Shown here: positions 33,984-42,923 of the stretch, in pieces
Numbering within the stretch: the first letter of the stretch is position 1
How the letters are laid out: each line of letters opens with the position of its first letter
NCBI RefSeq assembly: GCF_003316845.1
Contig: NZ_QMIK01000003.1
Location: 531,492-595,491 of the forward strand
Direction of reading: 5' to 3'
Length of the DNA stretch: 64,000 nt
Origin: Cognataquiflexum aquatile
GTDB taxonomy: Bacteria > Bacteroidota > Bacteroidia > Cytophagales > Cyclobacteriaceae
Position numbers and translations under genes: made by a program
Notes under the pieces: generated by a model
Databases searched by the model: none
What the model was told of the DNA's origin: nothing
What the model saw: only the letters and a program-made list of their open reading frames with translations

Positions 33984-34571
33984 ATGAAAACACTCACGCT
34001 CCTCGCATCTATGCTTTTTGCTACCGTATTGATGGTAAAAAACGAAAAAATCGAAATCGCCTCTATGAAATCCGTAGAACTCACTTATCCGGAATTTGCT
34101 ACTTATGACGTCAACCTGAGCAACTCCTCAGGAACCCCAATTGATGTTTCGGTCATTAACCCCATTACCAACAAGCAAGTAAAGGGTTTTGGCCTTGGCG
34201 CATACGGTAATGCAACAGTCTCTGTGGACAAAAACCACATCCTCAAGCTCAGGAATAATTCCTCGAAAAACATGAGTCTTTCCATTGATTTTGTGAAGAA
34301 GGAGCCTGATACCTACAATCCCGAAAATGCCCCCACAGTGAATTTTACCCTACACAATTCTTCTCTCAAATCAATCCCGCTGATCATACCAAACGTAATG
34401 AACCCAAACCTGTCCCCCATGTCCAACAGTGGCGTTTCCCTCAAAATGGGTCAGAAGATTTACTATAAAATCGGTTCAAAAAAAGTGGTGATTCTTACCG
34501 TGGATGATTCTATTCAACCGGGAGACAAAATTGATGTAGCCAAATTGATCCGAGACATCAAAAAAGATTGA
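33984..34571 (+). CDS. Secreted hypothetical protein
   Basis: 195 residues with an N-terminal signal peptide (MKTLTLLASMLFATVLMV). The mature part is beta-rich: YDVNLSNSSGTPIDVSVINP, then FTLHNSSLKSIPLIIPNVMNP. The two similar halves suggest an internal duplication of an immunoglobulin- or cupredoxin-like sheet without metal ligands. No family recognised. It is followed by a strong hairpin and then an AraC-type membrane regulator. Confidence 0.72.
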   Translation: MKTLTLLASMLFATVLMVKNEKIEIASMKSVELTYPEFATYDVNLSNSSGTPIDVSVINPITNKQVKGFGLGAYGNATVSVDKNHILKLRNNSSKNMSLSIDFVKKEPDTYNPENAPTVNFTLHNSSLKSIPLIIPNVMNPNLSPMSNSGVSLKMGQKIYYKIGSKKVVILTVDDSIQPGDKIDVAKLIRDIKKD

Positions 34572-34593
34572 TAATTTAGATCCCAAAGGTTTG

Positions 34594-34626
34594 AAGTAAG
34601 CCAACCCTCCAATGGTTGGCTTACTT
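34594..34626 (+). terminator. Hairpin between secreted protein and membrane AraC gene
   Basis: Thirteen-bp perfect stem AAGTAAGCCAACC / GGTTGGCTTACTT with a 7-base loop. The T-run is weak, so it may be an attenuator or RNA-processing site. Confidence 0.6.
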
Positions 34627-34652
34627 ATTGCCACACCTCTCATTCCAAATAC

Positions 34653-35795
34653 ATGTCAATTTATACCACACCCCTTCAGTTCGGATATTTTTTCAGCCTT
34701 TTACTCTGGATGCTACTCCTCATCAGGGGCTACAAAAACCAACGGCTGTCAGACAAACTACTTGGTTGGATCATGTTTATCCTTGCTATGGAATTGCAGG
34801 ATTATACCTTTGGTTTTGCGGGGATTAATTTCCTTTGGGATGAGTTGAATGGCTTTCCCAGAAGTGTGAGCCTGTTGTTTGGTCCGATCGTTTATTTCTA
34901 TTTTTTGGCCCAGACCAACCGTTCTTTTGTTCTCAAAAAGACCCATTCATGGCATTTTCTTCCGTATGTGGCATACTTTGTTTATAAGCTTTTCTTCTTT
35001 TTGCAAGGACCTGAAAGGGTAGAAATCCTGCACCAATCTACCCTAGACCTTGTCATGACTTATGTGCTGAGGATCTGTCTGATTGTTTCTTTTATTTATT
35101 ACTTGTCTAAATGTTCGTCCATTTACAGAAAATACAGAAAGTGGAGCCTCGATCAGTTTAGCAACCTCGAGCTTATCGATTTCAGATGGTTTCGAAATTT
35201 CATTTTCTCCATGATTGTTTGGCTGATTTTCAGGGAAGTTATGCTAGTGATAGATGTGATTTTCAAGTTGGATTTTTATCAGGATTGGTGGTGGAACCTC
35301 GCCTTGGCAGCTGTCGCCATATATATCGGTCTGAAAGGTTTTTCCCAGAAGCAGCCTGCAAGGATCAGTTTTGACCTTGATAAAGTTGATGATTTTACAA
35401 AACATGAACCTTCGGTTCTGCCGGAGAAAACGGTCAGTATCAAAGGTGTGGATCCGGAAAAGGTTCAAATAGCCAAAAAGCTTAAAGAAATCATGGAAAA
35501 TGACAGTCTTTATCTTCAACCTGAATTGAATCTGCAAGAACTTGCTCAATACCTACAGACCAATCCTGCCCTTCTTTCGGCAGCCATCAACCAGGTTTTT
35601 GGCAAAAATTTCAATGAATATATCAATGGCCTCAGGATTGACGAATTTGTCAGAAAGTACAATGCAGACAGCAACCGTAGGTTTACACTGTTGTCGCATG
35701 CCATGGATTCCGGCTTCAATTCCAAAGCAACTTTTAACCGGGCCTTTAAAAAAATAAAAGGGAAATCTCCTCAGGAATTTTTGAATTTTCACTAA
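34653..35795 (+). CDS. Membrane-embedded AraC family regulator
   Basis: 380 residues. The first 240 contain about seven TM helices (around 10-24, 38-60, 70-88, 103-118, 130-148, 186-204, 210-228), then a linker and a C-terminal AraC helix-turn-helix (about 285-378: LQELAQYLQTNPALLSAAINQVFG, SHAMDSGFNSKATFNRAFKKIKGKSPQEF). This 7TM-AraC architecture is typical of Bacteroidota, where the membrane part is thought to sense an envelope signal. Target unknown; the secreted protein gene just upstream is a candidate. Confidence 0.9.
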   Translation: MSIYTTPLQFGYFFSLLLWMLLLIRGYKNQRLSDKLLGWIMFILAMELQDYTFGFAGINFLWDELNGFPRSVSLLFGPIVYFYFLAQTNRSFVLKKTHSWHFLPYVAYFVYKLFFFLQGPERVEILHQSTLDLVMTYVLRICLIVSFIYYLSKCSSIYRKYRKWSLDQFSNLELIDFRWFRNFIFSMIVWLIFREVMLVIDVIFKLDFYQDWWWNLALAAVAIYIGLKGFSQKQPARISFDLDKVDDFTKHEPSVLPEKTVSIKGVDPEKVQIAKKLKEIMENDSLYLQPELNLQELAQYLQTNPALLSAAINQVFGKNFNEYINGLRIDEFVRKYNADSNRRFTLLSHAMDSGFNSKATFNRAFKKIKGKSPQEFLNFH

Positions 35796-36090
35796 AAGAA
35801 AGGAAATGAATCCCAAAAAACCATCATTTTTTTTCAGGGATTGATGAATAATGAATGAAATTCAGTAGCAGCATGTCCTTGAATAATTGCCGCCTGCTTT
35901 TGCCGTATTGCCACCTGCTTTAGCTGGTGGTTGAAAAAAAAGAGAGGCACTTGGGCTTTAGCCAAAAAGGTTAGATAGAATCGGTAAACCCACCAGTTTT
36001 GATTAGACCATTGTCTTATTTAATAAGAGTGGATATTATAACAAGTAAGAAATCATGACGATTAGATCTTTATTATTTTGCCCCTTTTTT
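35796..36090. other. Non-coding spacer with imperfect palindrome
   Basis: Holds CCACCTGCTTTAGCTGGTGG (35911-35930, one mismatched pair), preceded by a related GCCGCCTGCTTTTG word. Otherwise nothing recognisable. Confidence 0.5.
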
Positions 36091-37080
36091 TTACTTTCCT
36101 TTGGACGTAGTTACAATCAGAGTCCCATTTGATGAAATCAGGTTGGTAACTGCGAAATTTGCGGGCAGTCCCTCACTTGATGGTTTCCAGTGAAAATCTG
36201 ATTTTCCTTTTCTATACACCCCATCCCACTGACCTGCCAAAGCGATGCCATTTTGGTTAAGTACATTGAAGGTATATAAATCTTCAGGCAATCCTTCCTG
36301 TGCCTTTTGCCATACCATCCCATCCTTTGAGGTCAATAAAAGTGCCGTGTAGGTCATGGCGTAGATTTGATCTACATCCGAATTGATATTGTGAACACTG
36401 TGATTGGGAAGGATATTTTTCCATTCCCCGGAAGCATCTTTTTTAAAAATTCCTTTGCTTGTTGCCAAATAGAGTTCATGATCAAAGTCAGTTGCACCAT
36501 TGACCTGCAAAGAGGGCTGTCCAAATTCCAATTTCCAAGAATCGGAATCTGACCCAAGGGAGTAAAAACCGTCATTAGTACAGACATAAAGGATATCTTC
36601 AAAAATTAAAAACCTCCTGATAGTTGTGTCTCCCAATCCTGAGTTTTGGGATGTCCAGGATTTGCCTTGGTCAGTGGAATAGAATACTCCCTTATATTGG
36701 GTACCTACATAAATGGTGTCATGATAGAACATAATCGCTCCAAGATTTCCTTCCAGGATAATTTTATCTGTGGGAATATTATACCATAAACTGTCTGCCT
36801 CGCTGAATAAAAAAACACCCATATCTTTGGTCGCTATTCCAATTTGGGTTTTGGATACGGCAACACCACCCAATCCGATGGAGGAGTTTTGGGGAATGCC
36901 CGAACTTACATTTTTCCAGGTATTTCCATTGTCAAAAGAGAAATAGACCAACCCTTTTTCATTTGATTGGTTTCCAAAAATGGTTATTAAAGGAGCTTTT
37001 TCCGAGAGGACAGTATTTGGATTTGGTTCCTTGCAGCAGCATAAGGCTAATATCAAAACCGGAATCAAGTTATACTTCAT
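36091..37080 (-). CDS. BNR/sialidase-like beta-propeller lipoprotein
   Basis: 329 residues, N-terminus MKYNLIPVLILALCCCKEP with a lipobox. Repeated blades with Asp-box motifs S-x-D-x-G-x-x-W (SFDNGNTWK, STDQGKSWT) and weaker copies (TSKDGMVWQ). Typical of BNR/VPS10-like secreted propellers. Asp boxes are structural, so enzymatic activity should not be assumed; no arginine triad of true sialidases is evident. Confidence 0.82.
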   Translation of the reverse strand: MKYNLIPVLILALCCCKEPNPNTVLSEKAPLITIFGNQSNEKGLVYFSFDNGNTWKNVSSGIPQNSSIGLGGVAVSKTQIGIATKDMGVFLFSEADSLWYNIPTDKIILEGNLGAIMFYHDTIYVGTQYKGVFYSTDQGKSWTSQNSGLGDTTIRRFLIFEDILYVCTNDGFYSLGSDSDSWKLEFGQPSLQVNGATDFDHELYLATSKGIFKKDASGEWKNILPNHSVHNINSDVDQIYAMTYTALLLTSKDGMVWQKAQEGLPEDLYTFNVLNQNGIALAGQWDGVYRKGKSDFHWKPSSEGLPANFAVTNLISSNGTLIVTTSKGK

Positions 37081-37659
37081 TCAAATTGATTGTTTTTGTT
37101 TGGAATATACAAAGGAAATGGAATTATCCTGCCCCTTCCACTATCCCGGTCTCCTCCACAGTCAAAGCTAAACTCAGGGCATTTATTTGCTAGTAGAGGC
37201 GGAAAGTAAATCCCAAAAAACAAAAGTGTGGGATTTCATACCGATAGCTATCGGCACCAACCGGCGCATGCTTGAACCTCAATGCTAAAAGGCAATTGAC
37301 CAAGCCGAGGGGGGACTACTTGTAACAGCCGACTGATTTCAAAAACCACTTGGCTGGTACTTTCTACTACATTTCAATATTCAACCTTCAACAAATAACC
37401 CCAAGAAGACATTGAATATCTCTCGTCTAATTATGTTTGATATTTGAATTTGAGTCATTTTACAGAAAGTAGAATATGTCACTGTTTTGAGAAAAAATAG
37501 AATCAAAAACTTGTAAAACAGCTTTTTTTTAAATTAAAAATTTATTTATATTTCTAAGGAAAAATTAATTTGAAATCCTCGTAATGATTTCTTCACATTT
37601 AGTTTTTTACTGTGATCTTTTTATTTACTCCATTAACCATAACTTAACAAAACAGTAAC
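37081..37659. other. Non-coding spacer with two palindromes
   Basis: 579 bases, no gene. AAATCCC-N15-GGGATTT and the perfect palindrome CCGATAGCTATCGG (37241-37254) lie side by side at 37208-37254. The last 200 bases are very AT-rich, probably the promoter of the DUF5692 gene. Confidence 0.55.
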
Positions 37660-38928
37660 ATGAGAAAAAGTACCAGTTTTCATTGGCTTCAAAACCTACT
37701 TAAGCCAATGCTGTTCCTCCTTCTTTTCGGGGGAATCATTTCACCTTTAATTGCTCAGGAAAGGGCGTCTTTAGAAGGCAAGTATGCAGTTACCCGAAGT
37801 GACAATCAGGTCTTCATCTTTAGTTTCAGCAAGGATGGAACCGTTATTGTAACAAAGAAAAACTCGGAAGACAAAGATTTCAAAGAAAAACAGAAGTATG
37901 AATTGAATGGAGACAAACTGACCATCACCCCGATTTGGCCTCCGAGTGTCATCGACGATTTCAATGATGTCACAATGACCAAAGCAGGAGAGGGTTTGTT
38001 CACTTTTTCCAAAGATGGACTTGATTATGAAGTGCAGGAGCATTCCAATGTGCCTGCCATCATACATGTATCGGCGGTTTTGATTGTTTTGCTGATTTTC
38101 AATTACCTCTGCAGATGGTCCAAATGGTTTGTTTGGGCTACCTGTGTGATTTTGCCCCTTTACCTTACCATTTATGTATGGCCCATCACCACTGTTGGTA
38201 CTGCGGTAGACACCTGGTTTCACGTAGCCAAGGTCTGGTCAGCCCTCGCCGGTTCGGTGTTTTTCACCCTGGTCAGGTTTACCAAATTGAACAATTACAA
38301 ATGGGCAAAATTTGTAGTAGCAGCCATTTTGGCCATCAATATTGTGGAAGCTGTCATGAGGGATTTTGAATTGGGTACCGGATTTGGAGGGATTTACCAT
38401 TACCTCAACGGTACAGCCGGCATCCTTTGTATCATCACGCTTTCCGGATGGTTGACCATCAAGGCAGACGATTCAAAATTCAAAGACATGGTTTGGCCGG
38501 ACATGACCTTGCTTTGGATCATCGCTTATGACGTTTGGAACTGGAGTTATATCTGTAACTGTATCCCTGAGCACGGTGTCATGGGTCTGATAGTGCTTTT
38601 ATCCTGCACCATTCCTGCCTTTTATAAAGTAGGCACATGGCTTCAGGCAAGGGCTTACACTTTATCTGCATACATGATGTACATCATGAGCGGTTCCAAA
38701 TGGATCAGCCATCCATTGAACAATGTGTTGCTTCCGGATGATCCTACTTTTATCATCATTTTGGCTATGCTTAGCCTTGGGCTCAATGTTTATAATGCTT
38801 ATGTACATTTTGGCATGATGATCAGGAGAAAAGCATGGGGATTTGGTCAGCCGGTGTTGACCCTAGCCGAGCAGGAGGCAATAGTGGCCACCAACAAAAC
38901 CTTCCCGCATTTTATCAAAATGGCCTAA
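37660..38928 (+). CDS. DUF5692 family membrane protein (paralogue A)
   Basis: 422 residues. A signal-like N-terminus (about 12-35) precedes a lipocalin-like small beta domain (about 38-128: LEGKYAVTRSDNQVFIFSFSKDG) and then about eight TM helices. The TM part has signatures shared with paralogue B at 41501: HVAKVWSALAGSVFFTLVRF, KWAKFVVAAILAINIVEAV, GTAGILCIITLSGW, WIIAYDVWNWSYI. I recall this family as DUF5692; its function is unknown. The pair encloses a BamA-type barrel protein and a secreted hydrolase. Confidence 0.82.
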   Translation: MRKSTSFHWLQNLLKPMLFLLLFGGIISPLIAQERASLEGKYAVTRSDNQVFIFSFSKDGTVIVTKKNSEDKDFKEKQKYELNGDKLTITPIWPPSVIDDFNDVTMTKAGEGLFTFSKDGLDYEVQEHSNVPAIIHVSAVLIVLLIFNYLCRWSKWFVWATCVILPLYLTIYVWPITTVGTAVDTWFHVAKVWSALAGSVFFTLVRFTKLNNYKWAKFVVAAILAINIVEAVMRDFELGTGFGGIYHYLNGTAGILCIITLSGWLTIKADDSKFKDMVWPDMTLLWIIAYDVWNWSYICNCIPEHGVMGLIVLLSCTIPAFYKVGTWLQARAYTLSAYMMYIMSGSKWISHPLNNVLLPDDPTFIIILAMLSLGLNVYNAYVHFGMMIRRKAWGFGQPVLTLAEQEAIVATNKTFPHFIKMA

Positions 38929-38970
38929 TAAAAAGGATAATTCCTCTCTAGCTAGGATTTTACTAAACAT

Positions 38971-39002
38971 AAAAGGCTACCGAATCGAGGGTAGCCTTTT
39001 TT
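38971..39002 (+). terminator. Terminator after DUF5692 paralogue A
   Basis: AAAAGGCTACC / GGTAGCCTTTT stem with an 8-base loop and T-run, 42 bases past the stop. Confidence 0.9.
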
Positions 39003-39055
39003 CTTCATTCCCATTGAAAAAAACAGGCCTGTTTTTTTATTCACTTTTAAATCAC

Positions 39056-40297
39056 ATGATGATGAATAGCCAAAGAATTTTATTGTTCATTCTGTTCCTT
39101 TTTAGCTTTGGGACAATGTCTTTCAGCCAGGATATGGATTCCATTCCCGAAGGAAAAAAAGAAAAGAAAGTGACCATCATCCCCATGCCGGTCATTGCTG
39201 CCAATCCGACCACAGGTTTGGTTTATGGTGTTGCCCCGGGATTTAATTGGTTCAATGGCAATCCCGAAACTACAAGTATGACAAGTTTCCTGGGGACTTT
39301 TCTCTATACCCAAAAAAACCAGTTGTTTCTCCAGGTAAGGGGAAATATGTTTTTGGAGAATGACAGATGGCTGATGATGACTGACCTCAGGTTCAACCTC
39401 AACAGTCAGCCTACCTACGGACTGAGTACAGATGCAAGGTATGCCTACCACACTGTCATTGGCGAAGATGGAGAGGTATCAGATGACCTGGTCAAAGGTC
39501 CACCGGAAAACGAAATGATGGGTTTTGACCACTTCAGGTTTTACCAGACCGCTTTGAGGCGGTATGCAGATACCAGGTTTTTCTATGGGGTCGGATACCA
39601 TCTGGACATCATGTCCAATATCGATGACAAGCAATTGGACCTGGATGCAGATCCTCCCAGACTCACCTACCACTATCAATACCAAACCCTGAAAGGAATG
39701 CCTCTTGAAGGCTATACCCAATCGGGTGTTTCTTTAAATGCGTCTTTGGATAGCCGTGACAATGTGGCCAATCCCTATGACGGCCGTTTGGTTTTTGCCT
39801 CTTTGAGACTCAATCCCGAGTTTTTGGGAAGTACCGAAGGAGCAAGCCAACTTTGGCTGGAATACCGGGATTATTTCAACCTCAACCCCGAAAGACCCAG
39901 AAATCTGATTGCAGTGTGGGCTTATGGTTGGTTTGTGACAGGAGGCAAGGTGCCTTATATGTTTTTGCCTGCGACAGGTTGGGACATGTTCGGTAGATCG
40001 GGAAGGCCCTATACCATGGGGAGGTTTAGGGGAGAAGACCTGACCTACACAGAAGCAGAATGGCGGTTTCCTTTGCAAAAGACAAAAGACAGATTGGGAG
40101 GTGTGGTCTTTGTCAATGCCACTTCTGCCAGCAGCAGGACAGACAATGTGAAGCTTTTCAGTCACTTCCAGGCTGGTTACGGCGCTGGTTTGAGGTATAT
40201 GATCAGTCCAAAAAACAGGGTCAATATCGGATTGGATTACGGAAGGGGAATCCACGGTGCATCGGCCATTTTTCTCAACTTGAATGAAATGTTCTAG
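39056..40297 (+). CDS. BamA/D15-type outer membrane barrel protein without POTRA domains
   Basis: Starts within MMMNSQRILLFILFLFSFG (signal peptide). A more upstream ATG at 39014 lies only 12 bases after the terminator and is less likely. 413 residues. The beta-strand-rich body has an Omp85-like C-terminal half: MGRFRGEDLTYTEAEWRFPL (RGE motif of strand 13 region) and GAGLRYMISPKNRVNIGLDY. POTRA domains are absent, so it is a short Omp85-like/surface antigen relative, probably a passive or lipid-linked barrel rather than an assembly factor. Followed closely by the hydrolase gene. Confidence 0.8.
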   Translation: MMMNSQRILLFILFLFSFGTMSFSQDMDSIPEGKKEKKVTIIPMPVIAANPTTGLVYGVAPGFNWFNGNPETTSMTSFLGTFLYTQKNQLFLQVRGNMFLENDRWLMMTDLRFNLNSQPTYGLSTDARYAYHTVIGEDGEVSDDLVKGPPENEMMGFDHFRFYQTALRRYADTRFFYGVGYHLDIMSNIDDKQLDLDADPPRLTYHYQYQTLKGMPLEGYTQSGVSLNASLDSRDNVANPYDGRLVFASLRLNPEFLGSTEGASQLWLEYRDYFNLNPERPRNLIAVWAYGWFVTGGKVPYMFLPATGWDMFGRSGRPYTMGRFRGEDLTYTEAEWRFPLQKTKDRLGGVVFVNATSASSRTDNVKLFSHFQAGYGAGLRYMISPKNRVNIGLDYGRGIHGASAIFLNLNEMF

Positions 40298-40335
40298 AAT
40301 TCAGACTAAAATTTTTACCTAAATCATAAACGATC

Positions 40336-41295
40336 ATGAAAGTATCCAACATAAAGATTTGCATTTTCCTTATGGTTTCATTTTTATTTTTGAGCATGTC
40401 AATATCATTTGCCCAGGATCATTTGTTAAAAAAAGGAATGACGAGCCATTTCATTGAAACCAACGGAATTAAAATGCATTATGTCAAAGCAGGCGAAGGC
40501 CCTAAGTTGGTTGTGATGGCACATGGGTTTCCGGAGTTTTGGTATGGCAATTATAATATTCTGCAATCCTTTATCGGGAGCAAGGAATATACTGCTGTAG
40601 CTCCTGATATGCGGGGGTATAACCTGACTGACAAGCCCGGGGAAGTAAAAGCCTACCAAATAAAAAATATGGTGGATGACCTGGCGGGAATGGTAAAAGG
40701 TCTTGGTCATGAGAAATTTTCCCTAATTGGACATGACTGGGGAGGGATTGTATGTTGGGTTCTGGCAATAGTACATCCTGACCTTTTGGAAAAATTCATT
40801 ATAATCAATTCTCCCCATCCGGCGATCTTTGCAAGAGAGATGAGGGAAAATCCGGCGCAGCAGGCAGGGAACAGTTACACACAGATGTTCAGGGCAGAAG
40901 GTTCTGAAGCAAAACTCACAGCCAATGATTTTGAAATCCTGGTCACCATGATGATGTCGGAAGGGTTAAAATCCGGCGTATTTACCGAAAAGGACAAAAA
41001 AATATACAGAGAGGCTTGGTCTCGCCCCGGTGCTTTGACCGGAGGGCTTAACTGGTATAGGGCTAGCGCCCAATATGGCTACGGTTATGATATAAAGGAT
41101 TTTTCGGTCAATGTCCCGACACTTGTTATCTGGGGCATGGACGATGAGTTTATCCTCAGTTCCAACCTAAATGGATTGGATGGATTCGTACCTGACCTGA
41201 CCATCCAAGAGGTGGAAGGAGCCACTCATTGGATCATTCACGAAAAACCAGATTTGGTCAATAGGTATATTAAAGAGTTCCTTTCCAGGAATTAG
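40336..41295 (+). CDS. Secreted epoxide-hydrolase-like alpha/beta-hydrolase
   Basis: 319 residues with a signal peptide (about 1-27, SISFAQ). VMAHGFPEFWY is the HGFPE oxyanion motif, IGHDWGG the Asp nucleophile elbow typical of epoxide hydrolases and haloalkane dehalogenases, WGMDDEFI the acid, and GATHWIIHEKP the catalytic His. The HGxPE/GHDWGG combination favours epoxide hydrolase. Export to the periplasm is unusual for this class. Lies 38 bases after the barrel protein gene, probably co-transcribed. Confidence 0.87.
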   Translation: MKVSNIKICIFLMVSFLFLSMSISFAQDHLLKKGMTSHFIETNGIKMHYVKAGEGPKLVVMAHGFPEFWYGNYNILQSFIGSKEYTAVAPDMRGYNLTDKPGEVKAYQIKNMVDDLAGMVKGLGHEKFSLIGHDWGGIVCWVLAIVHPDLLEKFIIINSPHPAIFAREMRENPAQQAGNSYTQMFRAEGSEAKLTANDFEILVTMMMSEGLKSGVFTEKDKKIYREAWSRPGALTGGLNWYRASAQYGYGYDIKDFSVNVPTLVIWGMDDEFILSSNLNGLDGFVPDLTIQEVEGATHWIIHEKPDLVNRYIKEFLSRN

Positions 41296-41367
41296 GAAAC
41301 TGCAACGTGGACATTCCTAAAAGCATATGTTGACGGAATGAAATGTTTTGGAATATAATTAGAGCAA

Positions 41368-41402
41368 AAAAAAGGCTATCCCAAATCAGGATAGCCTTTT
41401 TG
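41368..41402. terminator. Bidirectional terminator
   Basis: AAAAAGGCTATCC / GGATAGCCTTTTT stem between the convergent hydrolase and DUF5692 paralogue B. Its core (AAGGCTA) resembles the terminator after paralogue A. Confidence 0.9.
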
Positions 41403-41500
41403 ATTGCCTGCTTTTTTGAGCCTCAAACTTTTAAAACAGAGATTGTGGATGGTTTAGTAATCTTTATCAATCAATATCTAATATCAATCAATATCAAATT

Positions 41501-42721
41501 TTAAAGCACAGATTCGCTTTGTCCTACTTCCAGATTGGCAGGAGCTTTTCCTGTAAATCTCCACCTGTAATGAAGCACAAAATAAACCACATTAAAGGCC
41601 AAGCTGACCAAAGCCATGATCAATACGAGGTTTTCAGACCTTGGCATCGGGATCACAAAAGTCAGTCCCAAGCTGTTGTCTGCAAAGGCTTTGAAGCTGA
41701 AGAGGTACATCATATAAATCGCCAAAGTAAATGCCCTTGCCTGAAGGTAGGTTCCTTTTTTGATCCAAATGGCAGCTACTGTCGGCGCCAACAAGACGAT
41801 GAAAGAAAATGCAACGGTATTTGGGAAATTGATATAAACAAAGGTGATGTTCCATACATCATAGGCCAAAATCCAAAATGTCGTCATTCCCGGCCACAGC
41901 ATGTCATGGGGCTTTTGCTCGTCTTTCTTGACGCCCTTCCATCTCGATATGGTAACCATACACAATACGCCGGCAATGCCATTGATGATGTTAGGCAAAT
42001 CCGGTTGGGAAAAATCCTGCAATACCGCCTCAGCAATGTTGATGGCCAAGATCAACATGACCACAAATTTTGCCCATGTTTTTCCATCAATGTTGTGAAA
42101 CCTAAAGAAGGTCGTAAAAACACTTCCTGCGACGGCAGAATACAGTTTGATCCACCTGAACCAACCGTCAAATCCGGCTTTCATCCAATGTGGGATCAAG
42201 ACTATGGGAAGAATGAAATAAAGCAAATAAGAGACGCCCTTGTAATATCTGGAGATTTCATTGCCCACCATCAGGATAATAAACAGAAACACCAAATGCA
42301 TCCAAGACCAGAAGGGTTTGCTTTTGCGGATTTCTACGTCTGTTTCGCCATCCACATGTTTGAACTCGTATCGGGTGTCATCGATGTAGGTGATGGTCCT
42401 GTCTGAAAGTTCTCCGATAGGACCGGAAGCATCGCCGGACAGGACAATGTTTGACCCTTCCATCGACCAATTGAAAGTCTGCTTCAGTTTGCGGACAGTC
42501 ATGCTTTTTTCAATATCGACGGTGCCGTCTTCCTTGAATTGAAAATCATACACCAGGCCGCTTCCCTGGGAATCGACCATCGAACCTTCCAAAGTTCCAA
42601 TCCATCGGCCATGATCGCCGGGAAGACTTTGGGCTTGTGCAAAGGGAATCCCCGCAAGCACGAAAAACATAGCAAACAGGAAAACTGATAGGGAATTCCT
42701 TGCAAAATTGAAATTGGGCAT
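41501..42721 (-). CDS. DUF5692 family membrane protein (paralogue B)
   Basis: 406 residues, same design as paralogue A. Signal-like segment (about 10-30), small beta domain (about 33-125: GRWIGTLEGSMVDSQG, FKEDGTVDIEKSM), and about eight TM helices with IKLYSAVAGSVFTTFFRFHNIDGKTWAKFVVMLILAINIAEAV type motifs split around TM3-TM4. WILAYDVWNITFVY and LQARAFTLAIYMMYL match A closely. Transcribed towards the shared terminator, so the two paralogues sit in opposite orientation around the barrel and hydrolase genes. Confidence 0.82.
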   Translation of the reverse strand: MPNFNFARNSLSVFLFAMFFVLAGIPFAQAQSLPGDHGRWIGTLEGSMVDSQGSGLVYDFQFKEDGTVDIEKSMTVRKLKQTFNWSMEGSNIVLSGDASGPIGELSDRTITYIDDTRYEFKHVDGETDVEIRKSKPFWSWMHLVFLFIILMVGNEISRYYKGVSYLLYFILPIVLIPHWMKAGFDGWFRWIKLYSAVAGSVFTTFFRFHNIDGKTWAKFVVMLILAINIAEAVLQDFSQPDLPNIINGIAGVLCMVTISRWKGVKKDEQKPHDMLWPGMTTFWILAYDVWNITFVYINFPNTVAFSFIVLLAPTVAAIWIKKGTYLQARAFTLAIYMMYLFSFKAFADNSLGLTFVIPMPRSENLVLIMALVSLAFNVVYFVLHYRWRFTGKAPANLEVGQSESVL

Positions 42722-42880
42722 AATTTTTATTGGTTAAAGGGTGGATGTAAAGAATATTATTTCAATCAAATTAAGGATTTAAATTTAAAAACAGGGCCTG
42801 GTCTATAATTATTTTGCAAGGCTATGCTTCGAGATTTGTCAGGTGAATGGATTCGGGAAAACCGTTTTCAGCAAAAAATC

Positions 42881-42914
42881 AAAAAGAGTTGCCGAGGATA
42901 GGGCAACTCTTTTT
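42881..42914 (-). terminator. Terminator of the baeRF gene
   Basis: AAAAAGAGTTGCC / GGCAACTCTTTTT, 13-bp perfect stem, 8-base loop, just past the minus-strand stop at 42924. Confidence 0.92.
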
Positions 42915-42923
42915 GGCAAACTG

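Noticed and set aside
36091..37080. True sialidase
   Set aside because: Asp boxes are present, but no arginine triad or catalytic Tyr/Glu pattern; called only a BNR-type propeller.
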